Assembly: GCF_022698145.1 (NCBI RefSeq)
Contig: NZ_JALDAX010000002.1
Coordinates: forward strand, 310,001-374,000
Length of the DNA: 64,000 nucleotides
Direction: 5' to 3'
From: Streptomyces spinosisporus
GTDB lineage: Bacteria > Actinomycetota > Actinomycetes > Streptomycetales > Streptomycetaceae
A program made the translations under genes and the position numbers. The notes under the pieces were generated by a model. The model was given only the letters and a program-made list of their open reading frames with translations, was not told where the DNA came from and did no database searches. Shown piece by piece: positions 42,322 through 50,926 of the stretch (positions are counted from its first letter, which is position 1; every line of letters begins with the position of its first letter).

Positions 42322-44255
42322 ACGACCGTGCAGGCCACCGCCGTGTCCGTCGACTCGCGATCGGTACGGCAGTCGTGCTCGCGCTGGCCGGGATGAACGG
42401 TCCGTGGCTCTACCGCTTCGGCACCGAGAAATATCACGAGTACCAGATCAACAGACCCGAGTACAAAGCGGACAACGGCCACTGGGACATCATCGAGTTC
42501 CCGCAGAAGTACCGTCAGGACACCATCCACGCGGCGCTGCTGCGCACCGGCAAGGTGCTGCTGATCGCCGGCTCGGGCAACAACCAGGACAACTTCGACG
42601 CGAAGAAGTTCGACTCGCGGATCTGGGACCCGGTCAAGGGCACGATCAAGAAGGTGCCGACGCCGGCCGACCTGTTCTGCACGGGTCATACGCAGCTGGC
42701 CAACGGCAATCTGCTGATCGCGGGCGGCACCAAGCGCTACGAGAAGCTCAAGGGCGACGTCACCAAGGCCGGCGGCCTGATGGTGGTGCACAACGAGAAC
42801 CCGGACAAGCCGATCACGCTGCCCGCGGGGACCGTGTTCACCGGCAAGGAGAACGGCAAGAGCTTCGTGTCGAAGGACCCGGTGCTGGTGCCGCGCGCGA
42901 AGAAGGTCTTCGACAAGGCGACGGGCAAGTTCCTGCGCAACGACCCCGGGCTCGGCCGTACCTACGTCGAGGCGAAGAAGAGCGGCACCAAGTACGAGAC
43001 CGGCACCCAGGACAACTACCGCATCCAGGGCCTGACCGGCTCCGAGGCGCGCAACACCTACGGCATCGCGCAGAAGCTCGCCCTCGACAAGAAGGACTTC
43101 CAGGGGATCCGGAACGCCTACGAGTTCGACCCGGTCGCCGAGAAGTACATCAAGGTCGACCCGATGAACGAGGCCCGCTGGTACCCGACGCTCACCACGC
43201 TGAGCGACGGCAAGATCCTCAGCGTCTCCGGTCTCGACGACATCGGGCAGCTGGTGCCGGGCAAGAACGAGATCTTCGACCCGAAGACCAAGAAGTGGAC
43301 GTACACCTCGAAGATCCGCCAGTTCCCGACGTATCCCGCGCTGTTCCTGATGCAGAACGGCAAGATCTTCTACTCGGGTTCGAACGCGGGCTACGGGCCG
43401 GACAACGTCGGCCGCACGCCCGGCATCTGGGACGTCGACACCAACAAGTTCACCAAGCTGCCCGGGCTGAGCGACGCCAACATGATGGAGACGTCCGGCA
43501 CGGTGCTGCTGCCTCCGGCCCAGGACGAGAAGTTCATGGTGATCGGCGGTGGCGGGGTCGGCGAGTCCAAGCTGTCCAGCAACAAGACCCGGCTGATCGA
43601 CCTGAAGGACAAGAACCCGAAGTTCACGGACGGGCCGGAGCTGGAGAAGGGGACGCGCTATCCGCAGTCGTCGGTGCTGCCGGACGACACCGTGCTGGTG
43701 TCGGGCGGCTCCGAGGACTACCGCGGGCGCAGCGACTCCAACATCCACCAGGCCCGGATCTACCACCCGGACACCAACACCTTCGACAAGGTCGCCGACC
43801 CGCTGGTGGGGCGCAACTACCACTCCGGGTCGATCCTGCTGCCGGACGGCAGGGTGATGTTCTTCGGGTCCGACTCGCTCTACGCCGACAAGGCCAACAC
43901 CAAGCCGGGCAAGTTCGAGCAGCGGATCGAGATCTACACGCCGCCGTATCTGTACCGGGACTCGCGGCCCTCGCTGTCGGGCGGGCCGCAGACCATCGCC
44001 CGGGGCGGGACGGGGACGTTCAGCTCACCGCAGGCCTCCGCCATCAAGAAGGTGCGGCTGATCAGGCCCAGTGCGTCGACCCATGTCACGGACGTGGACC
44101 AGCGGTCGATCGCACTGGACTTCAAGACCGCCGGGAACAAGATCACGGTGACCGTGCCGAAGAACAAGAACCTTGTTCAGTCGGGGTGGTACATGCTGTT
44201 CGTGGACGACGACCAGGGGACGCCGAGCAAGGCGCAGTGGGTGAAGGTGCCGTAG
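42318..44255 (+). CDS. glxA: GlxA, mononuclear copper radical oxidase
   Basis: A 645-residue membrane-anchored galactose-oxidase-like enzyme starting in the cslA stop. The N-terminal anchor is IGTAVVLALAGMNGPWLY. C121 (LFCTGHTQL) and Y289, next to W288 (ARWYPT), are at the published positions of the Cys-Tyr cofactor of S. lividans GlxA. Kelch-like repeats make the propeller, and the C-terminal Ig-like domain (from about 535) includes the usual ligand histidine region. It oxidises the CslA glycan, is needed for morphology, and depends on copper delivery by the Sco/ECuC system known in the genus. Confidence 0.96.
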   Translation: MNDRAGHRRVRRLAIGTAVVLALAGMNGPWLYRFGTEKYHEYQINRPEYKADNGHWDIIEFPQKYRQDTIHAALLRTGKVLLIAGSGNNQDNFDAKKFDSRIWDPVKGTIKKVPTPADLFCTGHTQLANGNLLIAGGTKRYEKLKGDVTKAGGLMVVHNENPDKPITLPAGTVFTGKENGKSFVSKDPVLVPRAKKVFDKATGKFLRNDPGLGRTYVEAKKSGTKYETGTQDNYRIQGLTGSEARNTYGIAQKLALDKKDFQGIRNAYEFDPVAEKYIKVDPMNEARWYPTLTTLSDGKILSVSGLDDIGQLVPGKNEIFDPKTKKWTYTSKIRQFPTYPALFLMQNGKIFYSGSNAGYGPDNVGRTPGIWDVDTNKFTKLPGLSDANMMETSGTVLLPPAQDEKFMVIGGGGVGESKLSSNKTRLIDLKDKNPKFTDGPELEKGTRYPQSSVLPDDTVLVSGGSEDYRGRSDSNIHQARIYHPDTNTFDKVADPLVGRNYHSGSILLPDGRVMFFGSDSLYADKANTKPGKFEQRIEIYTPPYLYRDSRPSLSGGPQTIARGGTGTFSSPQASAIKKVRLIRPSASTHVTDVDQRSIALDFKTAGNKITVTVPKNKNLVQSGWYMLFVDDDQGTPSKAQWVKVP

Positions 44256-44287
44256 CACTTTCACCGGGTGCGTTGTGCCCCGCGCCC

Positions 44288-45307
44288 CTAGGGGGTTGAT
44301 GCCTTGGCGAGCTTCAAGGCGTAACTGGCCCACCACTGGCCCGCCTTCGGGCCGCCCTTGCAGGTGCCGTCCGACTCCCCGGGGCGTTTGACCCACAGGT
44401 AGGCGTCCACCAGGGGGTCGGCGGTCTTGGTCGTCGGGGTCTCCCCGAGGGCGCGGCCCGGCGGGTTGCACCAGCGCTCGTCCTCGTCGCCGGCCGTGTA
44501 CGGCCCCTTGCCGTTGCGGCTGGTGTCGATGACGAAGTGCTTGTCGCCCACCTTCGCGGACAGCTGCTTGCCGTACGCGACGGAGTCCTCGGTCGAGTAG
44601 AAGTTGGAGACGTTGACGGCGAAGCCGTCCGCCTGCGCGATGCCCGCCCACTGCAGGGGCTCGTAGATCTGGTCGGGGTGGCCCCAGCCGGCGTTGCCCG
44701 CGTCCAGATAGACCTTGGTGTTCTTCAGGGACTTGAGCTTGGTGATCGCGCCCTTGAGGAGGTCGTAGCGCTCCTCGTGGAACTCGTCCTCGGTGCAGCC
44801 GTCCACCAGGTGCAGGATCGCGTCCGGTTCGAGGATCACCGTGGCCGCGCGGTCGCCGATGCCGGATGCGACGCCGTCGATCCAGGTGCGGTAGGCGTCG
44901 CCGTCGGCCGCGCCTCCTTGCGAGTACTGACCGCAGTCGCGGTGCGGGATGTTGTAGAGGACGAGCAGCGCGGTGCGGCCGGCCTTGTCGGCGGCCTCGG
45001 TGTAGCCCTTGGCCTCCTGCTCGGGGTTCTCCGGGCCGATCCACTCGCCGGTCGGCTGCTCGGCGATCTTGCGGATCTGCTCGGCCTCGTCGTCCTTGCC
45101 GGACTTCTCGTACGCGGCCACCTGCCGTGCCGCGTTGCCGTCCGGGTTGACCCAGAACGGGTCGCTCTCCTTGGGCTGTTGAGTGATCTTCGCGCCGGCG
45201 TCCTTGCCGTTGTCGCCGTCGCCTCCGGAGGAACACCCCGCGACGAGCAGTGCCGCCCCCAGCACCGCCGCGGAGGCACTCATTCCGGCCCCCCTCATGC
45301 CGTACAT
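44288..45307 (-). CDS. cslZ: CslZ, GH6 endoglucanase lipoprotein
   Basis: A 339-residue family GH6 hydrolase starting at ATG 45307 behind GGGGGAG. The signal peptide ends in the lipobox LVAGCSSGG, so it should be membrane-tethered outside. GH6 motifs are TVILEPDAILHLVDGC, VYLDAGNAGWGHP, FAVNVSNFYSTEDSVAYG, FVIDTSRNGKGP and WCNPPGRALG, with the catalytic acid in the CxxD-type stretch before LEPD. It converges on glxA with 32 bases between stops. Its position and family match SCO2838, reported to trim the CslA/GlxA glycan. Confidence 0.92.
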   Translation of the reverse strand: MYGMRGAGMSASAAVLGAALLVAGCSSGGDGDNGKDAGAKITQQPKESDPFWVNPDGNAARQVAAYEKSGKDDEAEQIRKIAEQPTGEWIGPENPEQEAKGYTEAADKAGRTALLVLYNIPHRDCGQYSQGGAADGDAYRTWIDGVASGIGDRAATVILEPDAILHLVDGCTEDEFHEERYDLLKGAITKLKSLKNTKVYLDAGNAGWGHPDQIYEPLQWAGIAQADGFAVNVSNFYSTEDSVAYGKQLSAKVGDKHFVIDTSRNGKGPYTAGDEDERWCNPPGRALGETPTTKTADPLVDAYLWVKRPGESDGTCKGGPKAGQWWASYALKLAKASTP

Positions 45308-45985
45308 CCAACTCCCCCTTGGGTGCACTGGTCCGAGGCTCAATCCTGACATACGGCTCGCGGCACCCACGAGATCACCCGGGTCTTGTCGGCGAGCTGT
45401 TACAGCCCCGCCGCCTGCACGGCCGGAGACCTGCTTCGCCCCGTCGGCCACCTCGGAGCCCCCGGTCACCAGGGGGGATGACGGAGAGCCACCGTAGTGG
45501 AACCTGGCGTCATTCAGACCCTAGGCTCGGGCGCTCATCCGTTCTAAAGTCTTCTCAGACGACCCCAGACCCCGGCCCGTCCGATCCCCCATGGCCCCAC
45601 GAACCTCCCGCGCAGACCGCCGGGTTACTCCCGCAGCCCGTGCGCGCGCGGTCGAGGACCAGCCCGGTCGGCGGTTTCGGGGGGAGCAGACCGCCGACCG
45701 GGCCAGGTGGGAGCCGTCCGGCGGTGGGACTGTTTGTGGGTCGGTGGAGGCTGCCGCAGCTTGGCGGGGAGCTGGCCGGTAGTGGGCGTTGCCCGGAAGC
45801 CGTGTCGGTGTCGAAGTTGCCTCGGACTCGGCCTCGGACCGTCCGATACCCCATGGCCCCACGAACCTCCCCCGGGTTGCTCCCGCGGCTCGGGGCGGAC
45901 GCGGTCGGTAGGGCCCGTCAGCCGTGTCGGCGTTGGAGCTGCCTCGGCCCCCGTTCGGGCCGGTGTGGCCCCACAGAGGCCTCGG
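45308..45985. repeat. Gene-poor region with dispersed direct repeats
   Basis: About 680 bases with no convincing gene. A 32-base unit (CGTCCGATCCCCCATGGCCC...AACCTCCC) at 45578-45609 recurs at 45840-45871 with one mismatch. A second unit, AGCCGTGTCGGTGTCGAAGT-like, at 45798-45825 recurs in changed form near 45919. GGGTTACTCCCGCAGC and GGGTTGCTCCCGCGGC follow each 32-mer. The cslZ promoter should be in 45308-45400. Confidence 0.7.
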
Positions 45986-46540
45986 TCAGTCCGTTCCGCG
46001 TCTGCGGCGGGTGCGGAGGAGGCCTACGGTGGCCGCGGCGACGCCTGCTAGTACCAGTCCGGTGATTGCCTGGCCCGTGCCGGGGCCGGCTCCGCGCACG
46101 TCCACGGAGGCGAAGTGTGCGGCAGCGCCGCCGTTCGCGTCGACGGGGAGTGCGGCGGCGGGGCCGTGCTGCAGGGTCTGTGACGGGGCTTGGTGCTGCG
46201 TCTGCGGTACGACGGTGATCCTGCCGTTGATCACGGTGTCGGAGCAGGTGAGCGTCACGCCGTAGGAGCCGGGCTGCAGCGAGGTGCGGACCCGGGTGTC
46301 CCCGGTGAGTGTGCCGTCGGTGCCCGTCAGCCGCGCGTCGGCGACGAACGCCGGGGACGCCGCGGTGCCCGTCCGCGCCGGGCATCCGGTCGCGTGCAGT
46401 GCGATGTCGGTGCCGGGGGCGGGGGACGACGGGACCACCGAGACACCTGCTCCGCCCCCGTCAGCCGCGTACGGCGCCCCCGGCGCGAGAGCGCAGGCGG
46501 CCAGAAGTCCGGTACAGAGAGTGAGACGCAGTGAACCCAT
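45986..46540 (-). CDS. Secreted, C-terminally membrane-anchored protein of unknown function
   Basis: A 184-residue protein starting at ATG 46540 behind GGAGG. Signal peptide 1-26 (LRLTLCTGLLAACALAPG), then a beta-rich domain (VSVVPSSPAPGTDIALHATG, LQPGSYGVTLTC) with paired cysteines. A C-terminal membrane helix (TGLVLAGVAAATVGLL) is followed by RTRRRRGTD. The layout resembles other actinobacterial surface proteins. No sortase motif precedes the helix. It is divergent from the HAD gene. Confidence 0.75.
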   Translation of the reverse strand: MGSLRLTLCTGLLAACALAPGAPYAADGGGAGVSVVPSSPAPGTDIALHATGCPARTGTAASPAFVADARLTGTDGTLTGDTRVRTSLQPGSYGVTLTCSDTVINGRITVVPQTQHQAPSQTLQHGPAAALPVDANGGAAAHFASVDVRGAGPGTGQAITGLVLAGVAAATVGLLRTRRRRGTD

Positions 46541-46695
46541 CGTGAAACCTCCAGATATCCGGAGGCTCTCCCGCGAGCCCGCACCCCGCATCCTCAGCGG
46601 CCCCGCACTGCTCCGTTCGGGTGGCAGAGGGTTTCGGCGAGCCGTGCCGAATATCATGGCCGTCTCGTACGCAGACAGACCGGGAGTCGGCACCC

Positions 46696-47475
46696 ATGGC
46701 CCATCGCAAGCCCATCGAATCGTGGCTCACCGACATGGACGGGGTGCTGATGCACGAGGGCGTCCCGGTGCCGGGCGCGGACGCGTTCATCAAGAAGCTC
46801 CGCGAGTCGGACCGTCCGTTCCTGGTCCTCACGAACAACTCGATCTACACCGCGCGCGACCTGCACGCCCGGCTGAACAGGATCGGCCTCGACGTACCGG
46901 CGGAGAACATCTGGACCTCCGCCCTGGCCACCGCCAGCTTCCTGGACAACCAGCACCCCGGCGGCACCGCCTACGTGATCGGCGAGGCCGGCCTGACCAC
47001 GGCTCTGCACGACGCCGGGTACGTGCTGACGGACTCCGACCCCGACTTCGTGATCCTGGGCGAGACGCGGACGTACTCGTTCGAGGCGCTGACCAAGGCC
47101 ATCCGGCTGATCAACAAGGGTGCCCGCTTCATCGCCACCAACCCGGACAACACCGGGCCCTCCCCGGAGGGCGCGCTCCCGGCGACCGGTTCCGTCGCCG
47201 CGCTGATCACCAAGGCGACCGGCAAGGAGCCGTACTTCGTCGGCAAGCCGAATCCGCTCATGATGCGGAGCGCGCTGAACACCATCGGGGCGCACTCGGA
47301 GAGCAGCGCCATGATCGGCGACCGTATGGACACGGACGTGCTGGCCGGGCTCGAGGCCGGGATGGAGACCTTCCTCGTCCTGACCGGACTGACGACCATG
47401 GCCGACGTCGAGCGCTTCCCGTACCGGCCGACGAAGGTCGTGGACTCCATCGCGGACCTGGTCGACCTGGTCTGA
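46696..47475 (+). CDS. HAD-IIA family phosphatase (NagD-like)
   Basis: A 259-residue cytoplasmic phosphatase starting at ATG 46696 behind GGGAG. HAD motifs are WLTDMDGVLMHEG (nucleophile and acid/base Asp), VLTNNSIYTARDL (motif II), GKPNPLMMRSAL (motif III Lys) and MIGDRMDTDVLAGLEAGM (motif IV). The NagD-type cap lies between motifs II and III. NagD homologues dephosphorylate nucleotides and sugar phosphates; the substrate here is open. Confidence 0.92.
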   Translation: MAHRKPIESWLTDMDGVLMHEGVPVPGADAFIKKLRESDRPFLVLTNNSIYTARDLHARLNRIGLDVPAENIWTSALATASFLDNQHPGGTAYVIGEAGLTTALHDAGYVLTDSDPDFVILGETRTYSFEALTKAIRLINKGARFIATNPDNTGPSPEGALPATGSVAALITKATGKEPYFVGKPNPLMMRSALNTIGAHSESSAMIGDRMDTDVLAGLEAGMETFLVLTGLTTMADVERFPYRPTKVVDSIADLVDLV

Positions 47476-47549
47476 GCGCAGCGATCTCGGGCCGCGCGTC
47501 TCGGGTCGCGCGTCTCGGGCGGACCCGATGGCGCGCTGCCCGGCCCCCC

Positions 47550-48332
47550 TCAGCCGCGCTTGCGCGGCTTGACGGCGAGCAGTACGGCGCCCGCGGTGAC
47601 GAGGAGGACGGCGATGGCCGCGAGGGTGCCGGCCGGGGTGCCGAGGCCGGTGCGGGCGAGTTCGTCGACGAAGGGGAGGCCGGGGTCGAGGCCCGGTGAG
47701 GCGGTGCCGGTGGGGGTCGCGCCGTCCTGGCTCGGGGTCGTTTCGTCCGGGTCCCGGGTCGCGTCCTCCGGGTCCCGGGTCGCGGCGCCGTCGATGCGGA
47801 AGCGGTAGTCGCCGGACTGACCGACCCAGTCGCCGTCGTCCTTGTGCCGCTGGACGACGGCCGCGTTGGCGGTGACCTCGTTGGTCAGGGTGTCCGAGGT
47901 GAGCGCGAGGCGGACCTTCACGCTGACGGTCCTGCCGGGGCCGACCGTGAAGCCGGGAAGGCCGTCGTCGAAGGCGCCGACGAGTTCGTCCTCGTCGGTG
48001 GCGGTGAAGCGCACGGGGTGCGGACGATCGGCGGCGTAGAAGTCCAGGCGGGGCTGCGTCGGCTTCAGGGCGCGCTTGTTGTCGACGAGCACGACGACCG
48101 GGTGGATGCCCGTGCAGGTCCGGTCGGTGGTGTTGGTCAGGTCCAGGTACCAGGTGCCGTATCCGCCGCCCGCCTCATAGGCGTCGGGGCCGCCGTGGAT
48201 GCGGGTGGTGACGGGGAAGCGGCGGCCGTCCGGTGCGCAGCCGGGGGCGGCGTGCGCCGGCGCCGCCACGGGGAGGAGCGCGGCGGCTGCGGCCAGGCAC
48301 AGGGAGACGGGCGTGCGGAGTCGCATAATCAT
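47550..48332 (-). CDS. Predicted sortase-anchored surface protein (LARTG motif)
   Basis: A 260-residue exported protein. The signal peptide (LRTPVSLCLAAAAALLPVAA) is cleaved after AHA. A beta-type domain of about 150 residues (GGYGTWYLDLTNTTDRTC) follows, then an Asp/Thr/Pro-rich stretch. The C-terminus is a class-E-like sorting signal: LARTG, membrane helix AAIAVLLVTAGAVLLAV, KPRKRG. Streptomyces sortases SrtE1/E2 are known to recognise LAxTG, as in the long chaplins. The start is ATG 48332 or ATG 48326. No function is recognised. Confidence 0.82.
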   Translation of the reverse strand: MIMRLRTPVSLCLAAAAALLPVAAPAHAAPGCAPDGRRFPVTTRIHGGPDAYEAGGGYGTWYLDLTNTTDRTCTGIHPVVVLVDNKRALKPTQPRLDFYAADRPHPVRFTATDEDELVGAFDDGLPGFTVGPGRTVSVKVRLALTSDTLTNEVTANAAVVQRHKDDGDWVGQSGDYRFRIDGAATRDPEDATRDPDETTPSQDGATPTGTASPGLDPGLPFVDELARTGLGTPAGTLAAIAVLLVTAGAVLLAVKPRKRG

Positions 48333-48422
48333 GAGACTGTGCCGGACGGGTCGGGGCGCCGGACGATGCCGCCCCGCGATCCCGGGCAAGTCCCCCCGAT
48401 CAGCAGGCAGACCGTCAGCCGG

Positions 48423-49796
48423 TCAGCCGTCCGCCCGCCCGAACAACGGGGCCAGCACCAACTGCGCGGCCCCCTCCGCGACCCCGTCGGACGCGATCCG
48501 TACCGGCACCGCCGTCTCGCCGACCCGCCGGGCGCGCTCGTCCAGGACGGCGGTCACCCCGGTCACGAAGGCGTCGGGCGCGGCGGTGATGGTGCGGCCG
48601 CCGAGCAGTACGAGGTCGATGTCGAGCAGGGCGACGAGGTTGCCGGCCGCGGTGCCGAGCACGCGGGCCGCCTCGTCGGCCTCGCCGCGTGCCACCGCGG
48701 CCAGGCACAGCGCCTCGACGCAGCCGCGGTTGCCGCAGCCGCAGGGCGGCCCGTCAAGCTGGACGACCTGGTGGCCGAACTCCCCGGCGCCGGTGCGGGC
48801 GCCGCGGTGCACGCTGCCGCCGATGACGAGTCCGGCACCGAGGCCCGTACCGAGATAGAGATACGCGAAGGACCCGCCCGTGCCCGCGACGGCCAGGCCG
48901 AGCGCCGCCGCGTTGGTGTCCTTGTCGACGACGACGGGCACGCCGAGCCGCCGGGCCAGCGCGTCGCGCAGGGGGAAGCCGTCCCACTCGGGGAACCCCG
49001 TCACCCGGTGCAGCACACCGCGGGCGTGGTCCAGCGGGCCGGGGAGCGCGACCCCGATCCCGAGGAGCGCGTCCGTGCCCCGGCCGCCCGGCGCCCCGCC
49101 GCCCGACACCCGGCCGGTCAGCGCTCCCGCTTCCCGCGCCACCGCGTCCACCACGGCCTCGGGGCCCGCGCCGAGGTCGAGCGAGGTGCGCTCCTCCCCC
49201 ACGACGGCGCCCGTCAGGTCGACCAGGACCGCCCGCAGTTCGTCGCGGTCCAGGTGCAGCCCGACCGCGTGTCCGGCCTCGGGGACCAGCCGCAGCACTG
49301 TGCGCGGCTTGCCGCCCGTCGAGGCGCGGCGCCCCGCCTCCGCCGCGAGGCCGTCCGCCCGCAGCCGTGCGGTGATCTTGCTGACGGCCTGCGGGGTCAG
49401 CCCGGTCCGCTCGGCGAGTTCGAGGCGGCTGATCCCCTCGGCCCCGGCGGTGCGCAGCAGATCGAGGACGAGCGCCATGTTGTGGCTGCGCAGGGCGGGC
49501 AGGTTCGCGCCGACGACGCCGGACGCCCCCGCCGTGACGGGCGCGCTCGCCGCTCCGGCCCGACCGACGGCCGATGTCGTTTCCGCACGGCCGACGGCCG
49601 ACACGGCGCCCGCCCGGCCGCCGGCCGACGTCGCCCCCGCCCGCCCCACGGCCGACGTCGCCCCCGCACGGCCGACCGCCGACGTCGAGCCCGCACCGCC
49701 GACCGCCGACGTCGAGCCCGCACCGCCGGCGGCGGACGCCGCCCCCGCCCCCGCCCGTGCCCCTGCATCCGCCTCCGCTGCCCTCGTCCTGTCCAC
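48423..49796 (-). CDS. ROK-family transcriptional regulator with repetitive N-terminal extension
   Basis: A 457-residue repressor-type ROK protein from GTG 49796. Residues 24-86 are seven tandem nine-residue units (GRAGATSAV-like). A winged helix follows (about 95-160: HNMALVLDLLRTAG, GLTPQAVSKITARL). The ROK domain has VVDKDTNAAALG, YLGTGLGAGLVIGG and the zinc site CGCGNRGCVE. It probably binds a sugar or sugar phosphate. A near-perfect inverted repeat sits between it and the divergent dehydrogenase gene. The true start may be after the repeats, near GVVGANLPALRSHN. Confidence 0.87.
   Translation of the reverse strand: MDRTRAAEADAGARAGAGAASAAGGAGSTSAVGGAGSTSAVGRAGATSAVGRAGATSAGGRAGAVSAVGRAETTSAVGRAGAASAPVTAGASGVVGANLPALRSHNMALVLDLLRTAGAEGISRLELAERTGLTPQAVSKITARLRADGLAAEAGRRASTGGKPRTVLRLVPEAGHAVGLHLDRDELRAVLVDLTGAVVGEERTSLDLGAGPEAVVDAVAREAGALTGRVSGGGAPGGRGTDALLGIGVALPGPLDHARGVLHRVTGFPEWDGFPLRDALARRLGVPVVVDKDTNAAALGLAVAGTGGSFAYLYLGTGLGAGLVIGGSVHRGARTGAGEFGHQVVQLDGPPCGCGNRGCVEALCLAAVARGEADEAARVLGTAAGNLVALLDIDLVLLGGRTITAAPDAFVTGVTAVLDERARRVGETAVPVRIASDGVAEGAAQLVLAPLFGRADG
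49539..49727 (-). repeat. Seven 27-bp tandem repeats in the ROK gene
   Basis: The repeat encodes units GGAGSTSAV (twice), GRAGATSAV, GRAGATSAG, GRAGAVSAV, GRAETTSAV and GRAGAASAP. The period is exactly nine codons. On the + strand the recurring core is GCCGACGTCG. Copy number could vary among strains without frameshift. Confidence 0.85.
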
Positions 49797-49819
49797 GCGC
49801 CCATTGTCCCCCGCGCTTG

Positions 49820-49846
49820 CACTTTGGCAACAGCGTTGCGAAAGTG
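49820..49846. promoter_or_regulatory. Likely ROK operator between divergent genes
   Basis: CACTTTGGCAAC (49820-49831) and GTTGCGAAAGTG (49835-49846) form an inverted repeat with 11 of 12 pairs around AGC. It lies 6 bases before the dehydrogenase ATG and 23 bases before the ROK start, so one bound dimer could control both. Confidence 0.75.
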
Positions 49847-49852
49847 GGAGGC

Positions 49853-50926
49853 ATGACTCGTACTCCTCTGCGCGTGGGCCTCGTCGGCTACGGCCTCGCG
49901 GGCTCCGTCTTCCACGCCCCGCTGATCGCCGCCACCGAGGGCCTCACCCTCGACACGGTGGTCACCTCGAACCCGGAGCGGCAGAAGCAGGCCCTCGCCG
50001 AGTTCCCGGACGTGCGCGTCGCGGCGACCTCCGAGGAGTTGTTCGGCCGCGCCGCCGAGCTGGACCTGGTCGTCGTCGCGTCCCCGAACCGGACGCACGT
50101 ACCGCTCGCGACCACGGCCCTGAAGGCCGGCCTCCCGGTCGTCGTCGACAAGCCGATCGCCGGCACGGCCGCCGAGGCACGCGAACTCGCGGCCCTCGCC
50201 GAGGACCGCGGACTGCTCCTCTCCGTCTTCCAGAACCGCCGCTGGGACAACGACTTCCTGACCCTGCAAGCGCTGCTGGAGAAGGGCGAGTTGGGCGACG
50301 TATGGCGCTTCGAGTCCCGGTTCGAGCGGTGGCGCCCGCAGACCAAGGGCGGCTGGCGCGAGTCCGGCGACCCGGCAGAGATCGGAGGTCTGCTCTACGA
50401 CCTCGGCAGCCATGTCGTCGACCAGGCACTCGTCCTCTTCGGCCCGGCCGCGCAGGTGTACGCCGAGTCGGACATCCGCCGCCCGGGCGCGGAGGCGGAC
50501 GACGACACGTTCATCGCCATCACCCACACCAGCGGCGTCCGCTCGCACCTCTACGTCTCCGCCACGACCGCACAACTCGGCCCGCGCTTCCGGGTCCTCG
50601 GCTCGAAGGCGGGCTACGTCAAGTACGGCCTCGACCCGCAGGAGGCCGACCTGCGCGAGGGCCGGCGTCCCGGCCCGGGGGCCGGCTGGGGCACGGAGGC
50701 GGAGGAGGCGTGGGGCCGCGTCGGTTCCGGCGAGTCCCCGGCGACCGGCAGCGGCCGCCCCGAACCGACCCTCCCCGGCGACTACCCCGCGTACTATGCG
50801 GCCGTGACCAGGGCCCTCACCGACGGCGGCGCCAACCCGGTGACCGCTCTCGAGGCGGCAGCAGCCCTCGACGTCCTTGAGGCGGCCCGCCGTTCGGCCC
50901 GCGACAAGGTGGCGGTGACGCTGTGA
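49853..50926 (+). CDS. Gfo/Idh/MocA-family oxidoreductase
   Basis: A 357-residue NAD(P)-dependent sugar dehydrogenase-like enzyme starting at ATG 49853. The Rossmann motif is VGLVGYGLAGSVFHAPLIA. The catalytic lysine region is VVVDKPIAGTAAEA, and the second domain has GGLLYDLGSHVVDQAL with its catalytic-site histidine. It is cytoplasmic; the substrate is unknown. GGGAGG lies very near the ATG, possibly too close. It overlaps the next gene (GTGA) and is divergent from the ROK repressor, which likely controls it. Confidence 0.9.
   Translation: MTRTPLRVGLVGYGLAGSVFHAPLIAATEGLTLDTVVTSNPERQKQALAEFPDVRVAATSEELFGRAAELDLVVVASPNRTHVPLATTALKAGLPVVVDKPIAGTAAEARELAALAEDRGLLLSVFQNRRWDNDFLTLQALLEKGELGDVWRFESRFERWRPQTKGGWRESGDPAEIGGLLYDLGSHVVDQALVLFGPAAQVYAESDIRRPGAEADDDTFIAITHTSGVRSHLYVSATTAQLGPRFRVLGSKAGYVKYGLDPQEADLREGRRPGPGAGWGTEAEEAWGRVGSGESPATGSGRPEPTLPGDYPAYYAAVTRALTDGGANPVTALEAAAALDVLEAARRSARDKVAVTL

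Noticed and set aside
45521..45862. A 113-codon minus-strand frame in the repeat-rich region
   Set aside because: It is made of the direct repeats themselves, has no ribosome site and no family resemblance.
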